From positions 806,001 to 870,000 of the forward strand of contig NBAY01000007.1 of the NCBI GenBank assembly GCA_002794775.1: a stretch of 64,000 nt of DNA, in the 5' to 3' direction. Shown here piece by piece: positions 23,713-33,599 of this stretch (within the stretch, counting starts at the first letter, position 1; each line of letters starts with the position of its first letter). The position numbers and the translations under genes are program-made. This DNA is from Porodaedalea pini. Taxonomy: Eukaryota > Basidiomycota > Agaricomycetes > Hymenochaetales > Hymenochaetaceae. The notes under the pieces were generated by a model. That model made no database searches. It had not been told where the DNA came from and saw nothing but the letters and a program-made list of their open reading frames with translations.

Positions 23713-24943
23713 TGCTGGGGCTCCGCAAAATCCAACTCCTGCTCAAAGAGCGCCTCCTCTTCTTCCTCCGCAAAGTCTGACTCCTTGAGCGTCGCGGTCT
23801 CGTCTGCCCAGACTTTTCTCTCTCGGGGTTCCATCCCCATCAACACAGCCCTTATCACCTTCTTCTGCATTGGGCAATTCCTCTGTAGATGCCCAGATTC
23901 TTTGCAGTAGTAGCAGAGTCCTGCTTTCCTCAGCTCTTCGAGTGAGACGTCCATCGGCTTCCCCATGCCTCCGTATGTGATTCTGGTGGCATCGCACCTT
24001 TCGGGATTCTAGGTGCGAATGTCTGGGCAGGTTTTGGTGGGGGTGCCTGAGGTCTGGACGGGGCAGCGCGCATTTGTTCAATGGCTTTCATCTGATGTCT
24101 AGCATTGTCAAATCAAATGGCTTTTTCTTGCCAGCCTTTGTACGTGGTTGGGACTGTGTCACTCATTTCGATCCGGTATACGATCTCTCTATCCAAGGCT
24201 TTCGTCAGTTTGTGGATGAGGGTGTCGTCATTTTTGGCGTCATCGCTGTATCCTGCCGCACGGCGATAAATATCGAACTGCTGGAAGAATTGGTCGGCTG
24301 TGATGTCCCGGGTGTGCTTCCAGCTGTCCAATTTCTGCATGGCGTTCATGCGTTCGTTCGGATCTCCGAACACTTTCTCCAGTTGTTCATTGAACTTCTG
24401 GCGACTGACGAGTGAAAAGATCAGATAGCCGTCCATTTTGATGCTTTCCAGGAAGTTCTGTGCCCAGAGTGCGGCCGAGCCTTCCGTTATGAATGATAAC
24501 ATGAAAAGGAAGTAGTCCTTGTCGTTCACGAAGTCCTCTGCGTTAGCTTCAACGTAAAGGGTGATGGCACGTTCGAACTTCTTATAGTCTCACCCGTTGA
24601 ATGCCTCGGGTTTGGCGATGTGTCTTCCTCCACTGCGGCTTGTTGGTGGAGGGACAGGTGCTGCTGCTGCTGCTGGTGTGGGGGTTGCTAGTAATCCCAG
24701 GCCATGTAGCGCATTGATGATCTCCTGCATCATGTCGTTTGAGATCGTCGGAGCTCCGGCCGCTGGCACGACTGGGGCTTGGGGTTCCGCCATGATAGGC
24801 GATGGTGTTGGTGATGGGTGGGGTGGTTGGTGGGCTCCTAGCTCGTCGTCTAGGCGTACTAGGTCGTCGTCGGTCAGTGGTGGTAGTTGTGCGAGGACAG
24901 CGTCGGCAGTGTCTTCTGGTGGTGTATTCCACCGCTGTGCCAC
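23709..24943 (-). pseudogene. Element H gag with zinc knuckle, three lesions
   Basis: It starts at MAQRWNTPPEDTADAVLAQL (24943) and has a Pro/Ala-rich region followed by the capsid-like core (FLFMLSFITEGSAALWAQNF) and the knuckle CYYCKESGHLQRNC (CX2CX4HX4C) near 23900. In-frame TGA codons occur at 24590-24592 and 24113-24115, both explained by CGA to TGA, and a one-base shift lies near 24010-24030. The tail is very acidic (DFAEEEEEALFEQELDF). The three breaks would stop particle formation from this copy. Confidence 0.88.
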
Positions 24944-25635
24944 TGATCCAGACGGTCGAGCGTACGGGTGTGGAGCCAGCTCAAATCAGAAACAACACTG
25001 CCAGCCGACAGGTGGTGCGGACGCCTGTGGATCTGATTGAGCGCTGTAACAAAATTCCGGATGTGGTGGTCGACTTTCACTTGCTGATCAAACCCGGATC
25101 TTCCTCTGTGAAGACTCCAACGGGCGCCAAGGGACCTTTCTGAAGATCACCCCCAAGGCCTGGTAGCTACTCTTGAGTGGGTCGGACTCAACGTTACCCC
25201 CTCTCAAACGAGCGCTGGTTGATCGAATAGAAAGAGGACGGCGGGTTATGAAACGAGTGAGTTTAATAATGAAGGTAAAGAATTAACAACGTATCGGCCT
25301 GATCGATGCACGTGAGATCGATCTGAGAACAGGTGTGGGTCGAAGCGATCGTAGTCGGGGTCGCAGTCCAAGTCGTCGGACGTGTCGGATAAGAATGTTG
25401 GTCTAGAGTTCGGGGTTACGAACAGGTAGTGGACGGTTTTGAGATTGTTGGACAAGATGGGGGTTGAGAGTGATGATGATAGATAGTAGGAAGAGTTCAA
25501 TGGTGAGAGTGATTTGCGGGGTACAGGTAAAGGTGTAGATGGTAGCGCGGTAGAGAGATTGTTGTCGGTAGGAGATGCGAATGTTCAGAGCCAGCTTGGC
25601 GTCGGTGACTGAGAATGCGCAAGGCGGTAGGGGTA

Positions 25636-25850
25636 AGTTTCGACCTTGTGTCAGCGACGGACTACGGGTATGCAAGGGGTAGCCGGGTCGTGCGGAACTC
25701 AGTCAGAGGAGGAGGGAGAAGAGAGATATAATGGTGAGCCAGGGGAACTGACACAGTGCAGAGGTAAGGGGACAGCTTCTGGACGTAGCCAGGTAGAATT
25801 GACCAGGTCGAAACTAAGGGATAAGTACAGGAGGACTACCTACTTATATA
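25636..25850 (-). promoter_or_regulatory. Element H TATA box and self-priming pair
   Basis: On the minus strand the 5' LTR holds TATATAAG (25850-25843) and, 35 bases from its start, AGTTTCGACCT (25815-25805). Two bases after the LTR lies the exact complement AGGTCGAAACT (25646-25636). This fits the Tf1 model, in which the first 11 bases of the element RNA fold back onto the primer site. No TGG-type tRNA site is present. Confidence 0.75.
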
Positions 25851-26097
25851 CCCTGCAGCGGCTGCGCACGGACCCAGGAATTAGCTACTACATAAAGATA
25901 GATGAAAGAATGTCGTGGAACTTCGTAGAACAATAGCGTCATAGTATCAGTCAGCGAATAATGACAGTGTGAGAAAGGGGCGTAATGAATATGAGTAAGC
26001 CGAAATAGGTGTGATTAGTAATGAGTGGATAAGATATGATAAGATAAGATAAGGGAAAATGATAAGAGAATAAAATAATTAAAAAGCATCCATGACA
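25649..26097 (-). repeat. 5' LTR of element H
   Basis: It is identical in length to the 3' LTR and lies upstream of gag in minus-strand order. It contains the TATA box and the GATAAG cluster (26028-26066). Confidence 0.95.
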
Positions 26098-26181
26098 ATG
26101 AGCCACATCAGAGCCAAAGTGTCGAAAAATTAGAATGAATGCCTATTTTCTCTGTGAATTCTATACAGTACCTGCTCATTA
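26098..26181. repeat. Target duplication of H and right piece of the disrupted G element
   Basis: ATGAG (26098-26102) repeats 19107-19111. It is followed by the G-family sequence that continues from 19111, up to CTGCTCATTA. Confidence 0.8.
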
Positions 26182-27028
26182 TAGCCTTTTTCATAAGTCC
26201 TGCGACACATGCATGTCACGTGAAGTGAGCTGCGTCAGAGCCAAAATGTCAAAAAATTAGAATGAATGCCTATTTTCTGTGAATTCTGTACAGAACCTGC
26301 TCATTAAGTACTCAAAAAAAAGGCACGGTTCTCAGGAAAAGAAATATGTAAAATAGGGAGCAATAAATTGACTGTGTAGGTGGGTGGAGATCAAACAAGT
26401 GCAGCTGGTCTGTTCTCTCACTCATTTCCACTGAGATTCAAAAATTATGGCTCCCCTACATCTACCTATAAAATTCTTTCCTGTGTCTGTAAATTAAGTA
26501 TATGACTATACCAACATCTCCTGAAAGTTTGGAGCCAATCCATTCAGTATTCATGGTCCAGTAGCAAGATTTATATTCTACTCTGCAAGACCTGTTGTGA
26601 GAAAAGGAGGGTGGAAAGAGCTTGAAGTGCAACACAAATCTTGCTGCTGGACCATGAATACTGAATGGATTGGCTTCAAACTTTCAGGAGCTGTTGGTAT
26701 AGTCATATACTTAATTTACAGACACAGGAAAGAATTTTATAGATAGATGTAGGAGAGCCATAATTTTTGAATCTCAGTGAAAATGAGTGAGAGAACAGAC
26801 CAGCTGCACTTGTTTGATCTCCACCCACCTACACAGTCAATTTATTGCTCCCTATTTTACATATTTCTTCTCCTGAGAACCGTGCCTTTTTTTTAAGTAC
26901 TTAATGAGCAGGTTCTGTGCAGAATCTACAGAGAAAATAGGCATTCATTCTAATTTTTTGACACTTTGGCTCTGACGTAGATCATTTCACGTGACATGCA
27001 CGTGTTGCAGGACTTATGAAAAAGGCTA
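26182..27028. mobile_element. Fold-back element G2
   Basis: The ends are YAGCCTTTTTCATAAGTCCTG with TA outside both ends. Arms of about 390 bp are reverse complements, around a spacer near 26570-26640. The first base is T instead of C, a C-to-T change. Confidence 0.85.
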
Positions 27029-27137
27029 TAATTGGATTCTTGTTAGGATCAGAATCAAAAGAAGTAAACTAGACATTTCATAAAGTGTACCATGCAAACA
27101 AGGTGAGGAGAAGAAAGTGTACAAAGTAAAACTATTA

Positions 27138-28214
27138 CTGCCCTTTTTAGAAGTATTGTCACACATGATTTTACTGGTTTTCATGCCACAAAAGCCTCAA
27201 AACACAAACATTTTCATATCTCAACCAAAAGTTGACCTTTTTGCATCATTTAAGTTGATAAATTCATTTTTTTATCTCATCTTTCATATTTCAACAAGAG
27301 TGATAAGAAATAGTCAAAATTGGAGTCCAAAACAGCATTTTTGCTGTTTTTGAACCCATTTCCCTTCTTCATTTTTTCCTGAACTCAGATTTCACTGTAC
27401 AGTGCTCTAGACCAGCACAGAATTCTAGTATTAGTCTATTATGAATTTACAGACTGATTTTGAGATGTATTGTGAGGTAGATGTGCTGAATTGGTGCATG
27501 CCTAAAACACACAAATCCCCTCTGTTTCTGCAAGCCTCCCAGCCCCCAGGAAAAACTCTTCTCAACTAAGTTCATGCATGTAAATTCATTCAAAGTGTAT
27601 TGGAACAGATTTGAGCAGCATCCAGGGCTCTAGCATCAACCAGTAAGCTGAATTAAGTACCAGATTCTGACTGTATGCACTATTCTTGTGAACATATCCC
27701 TGATTCATGAAGCAAGCCTGTATCCATGGATGCTGCTCAAATCTGTTCCAATACACTTTGAATGAATTTACATGTATGAACTTAGTTGAGAAGAGTTTTT
27801 TCTAGGAGCTGGGGGGCTTGCAGAAACAGAGGAGATTTGTGTATTTTAGGCATGCACCAATTCAGCATATCTACCTCACAATACATCTCAAAATCAGTCT
27901 TTAAACTTATAATAAACTAATACTGGAATTCTGGGCTGGTCTGAAGCACTGTATAGTGAAATCTAAGTTCAGGAAAAAATGAAGAAGGGAAATGGGTTCA
28001 AAAACAGCATTTTTGCTGTTTTGGACTCAAAAGATTGACTATTTCTTATCACTCTTGTTGAAATATGAAAGATAAGATAAAAAAATAAATTTATCAACTT
28101 AGATGACACAAAAAGGTCAACTTTTGGTTGAGATATGAAAATGTTTGTGTTTTGAGGCTCTCATGGCACGAAAATCAGTGAAATCACATGTGACAATACT
28201 TCTGCAAAGGGCAG
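27138..28214. mobile_element. Fold-back element F2, 1077 bp
   Basis: It has the same length and ends as F1 (CTGCCC...GGGCAG between TA at 27136-27137 and 28215-28216). It differs from F1 by scattered substitutions, mostly in the right arm. Confidence 0.85.
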
Positions 28215-28229
28215 TAACTAGTATATCGT

Positions 28230-29170
28230 GCTTATGCATACTTAGCTTGGCCATGAAGAAATTGAAGCAAACTAGTTGGATGAGTTTCTTTGTAAGGTTG
28301 AGAGCACCTGGCAGCTTCAAGAACTTCCACATCCTTCTGATCCACCTTGCACATTCTCTTTACCAGCATTCTCTAGACATCTCTATGTGATTACCTCTAC
28401 ACTTGGCAAGATTGAATACACTAAATCTTAGTTAGCCTATCAGAATCTGTCAATAGTAGTCTCTATATGAGATGAGGAAGAAATTGATATGGTGTTTAGA
28501 ATGTGCAATGAAGATACATCTCTCGAAAAGAAATATGAAGTCAGAGACTCAGTTATCATTTAGTGCAGTTTATACAAGGATGACATAGGCCATATCAGAG
28601 ACTTGAGGCCTCAAGATGACCATGTCATGATGACAATCATTCCTCAACTCACAATTGACAAGGCATCATCTGTTTGTCCTGAACCCTGTCTTTTTACCCC
28701 GAACCCTGTCTTTTTACCCCTGATAAATTTAAGGATGAAAAACTGAGAAAACTTGACTTGACTACCTACATTTTCTGTAGGCATAAGTACAAGAATAGAC
28801 TATGCAAGCTAACCTGCCCTAGCATGCACTACATTAGAAAAGCATCACCTTCTTTGCAGGATATTGGATTTTTTACTTACACAGAGGCATCTTTCAGATA
28901 TTTAGATCACAGCAAGCCTTTCCTTCAAATTGGAGCTAAGATTCATACCCTGTCAACTGATCTATATGCTACCATAGGCAAAATAACACAATATGCCATT
29001 TCATTAACACACACTGTAGACAGCCTCAGAAACTTTGTAGGCAGCATCTTAGGTGATGCCATGAATAACAGACAGTTGATAATAGAATATACCAAGATTA
29101 AAGAGAGGAAAAAGGAAAAGGGAAAGAGAAAGGAAGTATTGGAAATAAGAACAATTGGTTCTCTCTCAAT
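28230..29170 (+). pseudogene. Spt5/KOW-like protein, N-terminal part (decayed)
   Basis: Plus-strand pieces read FVRLRAPGSFKNFHILLIHL (near 28290), VRDSVII, a stop, then CSLYKDDIGHIRDLRPQDDH (near 28540-28615), and an open frame 28758-29255 starting TTYIFCRHKYKNRLCKLTCP. The second piece resembles the KOW-type turn of Spt5-like proteins that are frequent in agaricomycete genomes (VRI..GLYKGDIG.V.), and the order of blocks fits those proteins. A transcription-elongation role is inferred from family only. The right part continues after the housekeeping-gene mosaic at 34490. Stops and frame changes make it non-functional. Confidence 0.45.
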
Positions 29171-29189
29171 CATCAGGAAAGTGGAAGTA

Positions 29190-29640
29190 TCTTTACAGAT
29201 CTTTACAGCTCTTTACACTCCTATACACTGCTATATAGTGACCATAGTTGTGTAAAGCTCCATAGTACTCTATGATTACCCCCCTACTATGCAGCTCTGT
29301 AAAGTAACATATAGTTCAGAGCTCTGTATAGCTCCCTATAGCATATAGTTTCATAGCTATATAGTAATGTATAGTAGATTATAGCTACATAAATCATAGT
29401 AGTATAGTGTCCAGTAGTGTTCTAGAGCTGGGAATAGCTAATTAAAGGGCTGTAGTTTTGTAGTAAAATTAGTGGTAAAGCAGCCCATAGTTGCTCAAAG
29501 CTGCACTTGCAGCGGGTAGTAATGCCTGCTAGGGTAGCTCAGGACCTTACACATTTGTTCAGATAGCGGGCAGATTGCAAAATTTATATATTATGGTATG
29601 CAAAATACATTGTATACCCTACTGGTATAACTATGCACTT
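29190..29640. repeat. CTATAG-rich AT tract
   Basis: Dense, degenerate CTATAG, CTATATAG and TAGTA words are present without coding signal. A similar tract lies at 34200-34490, so the two tracts bracket the gene-fragment mosaic. Confidence 0.5.
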
Positions 29641-30715
29641 CCAACTGCCGACTCATCTCCCTGACTTCCTTGTCCGAGACTTTTTCCATGATGATGTGCA
29701 TCAGATACACACTCGTGTCCACTGCGCTCCTTGATGTCCTCTTCGCACACTTCCTCTTCGCACCACGGAAGGACTGCGACACATTTGCTCTCGAGTGTCG
29801 GCACGACATCATCCCATTTGGTCACGACGTGCAGGCAAGACATGTACAGTGCCTTCGCCCGTTCGAACATCTCTTGTTGGATAGCGTAGGTAGGGCAGTC
29901 TCCAGTTCTGCGAGTGCTATTGGCGCCTTCATGCCCGTATCACGTCGCACAGAAAGCATCTGCTTCATCTGGATGTCGACTGGACCGAGTTCGAAGCGAA
30001 GTAAGCGAAGTGGAACACCCTGGACAAAAAGCCATTTGTAAGACCACAGGCAAACCAAGAAATAAGGAATGATTGAATTTTCGCGCCTTCTGTTCCCAGT
30101 CGTTGAACTTGTAGCCAGGAGTGTAGCCGTACCGTACATCCGACTTCGCGCGGATACCGGCTTTCCTGAGCGTCTTCGCGAGCTCCTCACAGTGGTCATT
30201 TAGCTCCTGCTTTCTAGTGCGCATGGTGATACCGCAGGGGACAACGATTGCGTGGACGTGAGCGACGCATGGGAGGAGAACAAGACCCTGGTTGTCGCCG
30301 CAAACCACGACCATGATTCCGATCGTGCGCGTGCTAAGGCCCCACGAGTTCTGCCACACAATAATTTGCCATCGTTCGGACCCGTACCCTGCGGGTTGTC
30401 GTCCGGGTCTTCGACCACGACGATGAACATTCTGGCCGCGAGAAGTCTTGGCCAAGGCAATGCGACGTCGCAGCTTGGATGCCACGGCCAGTCGTCGGAG
30501 CGAAGCCTTCCACAGTCGTCATGCGAAGACCACCGGCAAACCTCTCCTTCTCGGACTTGACGCCTGGGATGACGGGTACGGCAAGCAGCTCCTTTTGTAC
30601 ACGCGACGATGTAGGGCGCCGCAGCATCGGTCTTGAGTTCCACAAAATCTACCTTGTGAAGCTTGGTCTCCCCAGTTTTGAGAGCACGCAAGTATGAAGC
30701 AATGTCGGCACGACA
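29640..30715 (-). pseudogene. Prolyl-tRNA synthetase fragment 1: N-terminal exon fused to the C-terminal half
   Basis: In minus-strand order: SYLRALKTGETKLHKVDFVE (near 30690), then VPVIPGVKSEKERFAGGLRM (near 30560), TGRGIQAATSHCLGQ, VVEDPDDNPQGTGPNDGK, QNSWGLSTRTIGIMV (near 30340), IVVPCGIT, KAGIRAKSDVRYGYTPGYKF, GVPLR, ELGPVDIQ, VVTKWDDVVPTL and a final LPWCEEEVCEEDIKERSG. These are the class II ProRS core with motif 2-3 surroundings and the anticodon-binding region; the enzyme charges tRNA-Pro. A 67-nt intron (30020-30086) has GC-AG borders. Frames change several times. The exons between the N-terminal piece and VPVIPGVK (the part present at 32863-33139) are missing. Confidence 0.8.
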
Positions 30716-31140
30716 TCGTCCCATTTGGTCACGACGCGCAGGCGAGACATGTACAGTGCCTTCGCGTCCTCGAACATCTCCTGTTGGATAGTCTTGAGAA
30801 GTGCAGGTACGGCAGTCTCCTTCAAGCCCGTATCACGTCGCACAGAAGGGTTTTGCTTCTTCTGGATATCAACCGGACCGAGTTCAAGGCGAAGTGGAAC
30901 ACCCTGGACAAAAAGCCATTTGTGAGACCACAGGAAAACCGAGAAATAAGGAATGATTGCATTTTCGCGCCTTCTGTTCCCAGTCGTTGAACTTGTAGCC
31001 AGGAGTGTAGCCGTACCGTACATCCGCCTTCGCGTAGATACCGGCTTTCCTGAGTGTCTTCGCGAGCTCCTCACAGCGGTCGAGTTCCTGCTTGTTAGTG
31101 CGCATGGTGATACCGCAGGGGACAACGATTGCTTGGACGC
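30695..31140 (-). pseudogene. Prolyl-tRNA synthetase fragment 2: C-terminal part
   Basis: It is a second copy of the region from AIVVPCGITMRT through KAGIYAKADVRYGYTPGYKF, the same 67-nt GC-AG intron (30904-30970), GVPLRLELGPVDIQKKQNPS to VTKWDDVVPTL. It lies head to tail with fragment 1. At 30700-30715 the word PTL runs straight into the N-terminal exon of fragment 1, sharing ATTGCTTCATACTTGCG with the exon copy at 33300-33400. An open frame of 343 codons (31680-30649) spans this fragment, its intron and the TRAPP-like piece. Confidence 0.8.
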
Positions 31141-31640
31141 GACGGCTAATTCTGCAGGCGAGACGGAGCTCAGGACGAAGAGCGCCGCACGTGAATCGAG
31201 ACTGCTCGTACGGCGGATGAACGTAAGGCGTCCATCGAGCGATGGGTCGTCGAGCATGCGGCGACTCGCGAGCAGCACGACGGTCAGTTTCATGCCACGC
31301 TCATTCGTGGCCTTCTTACGATCTGCGATCTTGCGCGCAAGCTCTGCATCATGCCAGCGATCCTCTTTCCCTCTCTCTTCCCGTTCGCGGACAACATCTG
31401 GACCGTCTGACTCAAGGGGCGAGCAAGGAGTAACGAAGGATATGGTGTTCTCAAAAAGACGAAGGAATAGGACGAAGACGGATGGCACGAGTGATGTGTG
31501 TTTGTGAATCCAGATAGGTGCTACAAGACCGTCCGGATGAAGTGGTGATGAAGGATGAAGAGGAGACAAAGGGGAGTGAGGAGGCTGGGAGGACGTCGGA
31601 TCTGGTATCTTCCGAGGCGGAAATTGGACTGTCTTCGAGC
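31141..31640 (-). pseudogene. TRAPP-complex/foie-gras-like gene fragment
   Basis: The minus frame reads REREERGKEDRWHDAELARK, MKLTVVLLASRRMLDDPSLD and RLTFIRRTSSLDSRAALFVL between 31392 and 31147. From memory this resembles the foie-gras/gryzun domain of TRAPPC11-type vesicle-tethering subunits in fungi (basic WHDAELARKI, then VVLLASR, then LDSRAALFVLSP). It joins the ProRS sequence near 31140 in the same orientation. The part upstream (31393-31640) is probably intron and flank. The exact TRAPP subunit is uncertain. Confidence 0.5.
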
Positions 31641-31679
31641 TTATTAGCGAGATGTAAATTATGAGTTCATCAACTAGCA

Positions 31680-32303
31680 ACGCGAACCTTGTCTACAAAA
31701 ACAACATGGAATGTCTTGCTTTTCCTCAGTGACTCGGGCATCCATATTGCAGGCTTCCGCTGCGCACTGAGCGCTTCGTGCAGTCGGTGCGTTAACAGGG
31801 AGAATTGATCTGACGAGTTAGCCCGCTTAGATGTCAGCGTTACAGGCACCGTAGCTCCTTCATCGGCATTGGGCAACCCTGGTAAACTTGGCTTCGGGCT
31901 GTCACACGGCATGAACCACCACAAAACATGGCCGACCGCGCCAAGTTATGTTGCTCCTGTTGCGCCCTCTCTCTCACGGCCCGTATATTGGTAAGCACAA
32001 ATGAAATCGAGTAACAAAGCAAGAACACGTACCGCCTCACGAATCTGAGCGATTGTCGACAGAGCAGCGACCAAGTTGCGGGTAGATTCTATCACATCCT
32101 GTCCAAGAAAGTCAGCTCAACGAAAGGCTATGAAACAGAAGGTACGCACTTGTAACATGAACTGCATACAAGACGATACGTTGCTGCTCTTCGCAAGCTC
32201 CTTCATCCGACTGAAATAGACGTCCACGCTGATGTTGAAGCGTGTGGTTGGTCGGAAGTCGCAGGAGGAAGAAGTGAGGAAAGCGTGCTGGGAACAAGGC
32301 AAG
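31680..32303 (-). pseudogene. eIF4G-like fragment (end of the MIF4G domain)
   Basis: In minus-strand order: VDVYFSRMKELAKSSNVSSC with MQFMLQ (near 32225-32155), an intron (GTGCGT...TTGGACAG), DVIESTRNL, TIAQIREA, then a possible second intron starting GTACGT, and AVRERAQQEQHNLARS (near 31970). This matches the last MIF4G helices of eIF4G, where YF..M..L....SSR..FMLQDV is followed by TI.QI..EA and a charged stretch. eIF4G is the scaffold of translation initiation. The tail (31924-31670) is open but unrecognised. Introns are retained, so the fragment is of genomic rather than mRNA origin. Confidence 0.55.
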
Positions 32304-32429
32304 GCAAGTCAGACCAATTGACGTTTTAGTGATTGGCATTGAGAAAGAAGAGACACCGGCTTTTCCATCACCACCGTGATAACTGTTTGAGCAGAAAAGA
32401 CGACCGGGAGCTCCTTCGGAAGACCGTGA

Positions 32430-32815
32430 GCATGAATGTGCAACGAGGAAACCGACTCACCATCGTCTTATCCAACTCCGGCTTCCCCCTCACTCCTGAC
32501 CGACCATCCCTCCCCTTGCGATCATCAGTACCTTCCCCCGTGCCGCTTTGATGTACCAGAACGCCGGCTGCATGTTGTGCGTGAACGACGGAGGTCCTCC
32601 TGTACGAATGTTTTGATCGGAATGAGATCCTTCTTGGATACGATGGTTGTGTTGTCGCTGCCAAAATGCTTTGCAGGGAAGGCGGACACCAATGTTAGAG
32701 TGTGTGGTTGGTTGGAAGGGGCGGGAGGAAGAGGCGAGGAATGCGTGCTGGGTGAACAGGGCGAGGGAAGTTCAGCCACTTGACGGTTTCAGTAGATCTC
32801 CCTGCCTGACAATGA
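32430..32815 (-). pseudogene. Unrecognised coding fragment inside the mosaic
   Basis: Minus-strand frames show TTIVSKKDLIPIKTFVQ and PPSFTHNMQPAFWYIKAARG with a splice-like GTACTG/GTGAGT region after it. Its upstream part (near 32780-32700: CCCAGCACGC...CTCTTCCTCC...CCAACCACACNCT) is repeated upstream of the eIF4G-like fragment (32300-32230), so a short segment was duplicated. No family is assigned. Confidence 0.4.
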
Positions 32816-32862
32816 TGAGAGAGGACAGTCGAGTTGGAAATCAAATTTTTTTGGACACCTAC

Positions 32863-33588
32863 GCCCTGGTCACCCACACCACTACCGGAGAAAGCCCTCC
32901 ATGTGGTCCTTTTCATGCTCGACCACCTTTTGAGAGATGAACATCGGGAAGTAAGCATTCTCTACACCCATCTTCTTGACTCTTGCGTTGAACCATTCTG
33001 TGGCGAGTAAGAACCTGAGATACAGATGCTTGTTTTTTTAAATACCTTGGATTGCTTCCCAGATGCTGTATGACCAGGGCTTAAGAATGTAGCATCCACT
33101 AGCACTGCAGTAGTCTAGCATATCGACCTTGATCAGCACCTATAATACTTGTCAGCACAAAGTGACGGATTACAGAACAATCAACACACGTTCGTATACC
33201 AACCTAGAAAGTCGACCTCCTTCTTCACGCCAATAGCAATCTTCACCACACCGTCGATTCTCCCTTCCTCTTTCATTGCCTTTTCTTGGGTAGCAATTGC
33301 AGATGTGGGCATAGCAGCATCGGTCTTGAGTTCCACAAAATCTACCTCGTGAAGCTTGGTCTCCGTGGTTTCAAGAACACGCAAGTATGAAGCAATATTG
33401 ATTCCAGAGAGGAAGACAGTAGAATGGGAGGCAACTGTGACGGTGGTGAAGTTTAGAAGTTGAACTTGAAGTTGGCACACATCAAAACCAACATACACGT
33501 GACTGATTTCCCACACTCTCTGCTCGTGCATGCGCGCGCATGTGCAAGCAGAGGCGTGGGAATTTGGACTTAGATGAATTTCATGCAT
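32863..33588 (-). pseudogene. Prolyl-tRNA synthetase fragment 3: N-terminal and first catalytic exons
   Basis: The exon around 33440-33200 reads NIASYLRVLETTETKLHEVD and IAIGVKKEVDFLGWYTN. After an intron (GTGTGT...TATAG) the next exon (33139-33046) gives DMLDYCSASGCYILKPWSYS, and after a 48-nt intron (GTATTT...CCACAG) the third (32997-32863) gives EWFNARVKKMGVENAYFPMF. This is class II motif 1 of ProRS (the YYDVSGCYILKPWSYSIWE region). A one-base loss after DHMEGF breaks the frame before WVTRA. The next ProRS exon does not follow; unrelated fragments do. Confidence 0.8.
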
Positions 33589-33599
33589 CTCAATTTCCT

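Larger units (their letters stand above)
19112..26097 (-). mobile_element. Nearly complete chromovirus (Ty3/gypsy) element H, 6986 bp
   Basis: Two 449-bp LTRs (19112-19560 and 25649-26097) enclose gag and pol on the minus strand. The 5-bp duplication ATGAG lies at 19107-19111 and 26098-26102. I count five differences between the LTRs, all transitions, about 99% identity, so this is the youngest element in the window. The polypurine tract is the complement of 19561-19580 (AAGGGGAGGG). Lesions are few: two gag stops, one gag frameshift and one pol stop. CpG is retained, in contrast to family E. Confidence 0.95.

Noticed and set aside
30649..31680. The 343-codon open frame as one intact protein
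   Set aside because: It runs through a TRAPP-like exon, an out-of-frame stretch of ProRS, a 67-nt intron and a ProRS exon; it is open by chance in GC-rich DNA.
32333..32940. Plus-strand frames in the mosaic as genes
   Set aside because: They are antisense to minus-strand fragments that show known protein motifs and splice sites.
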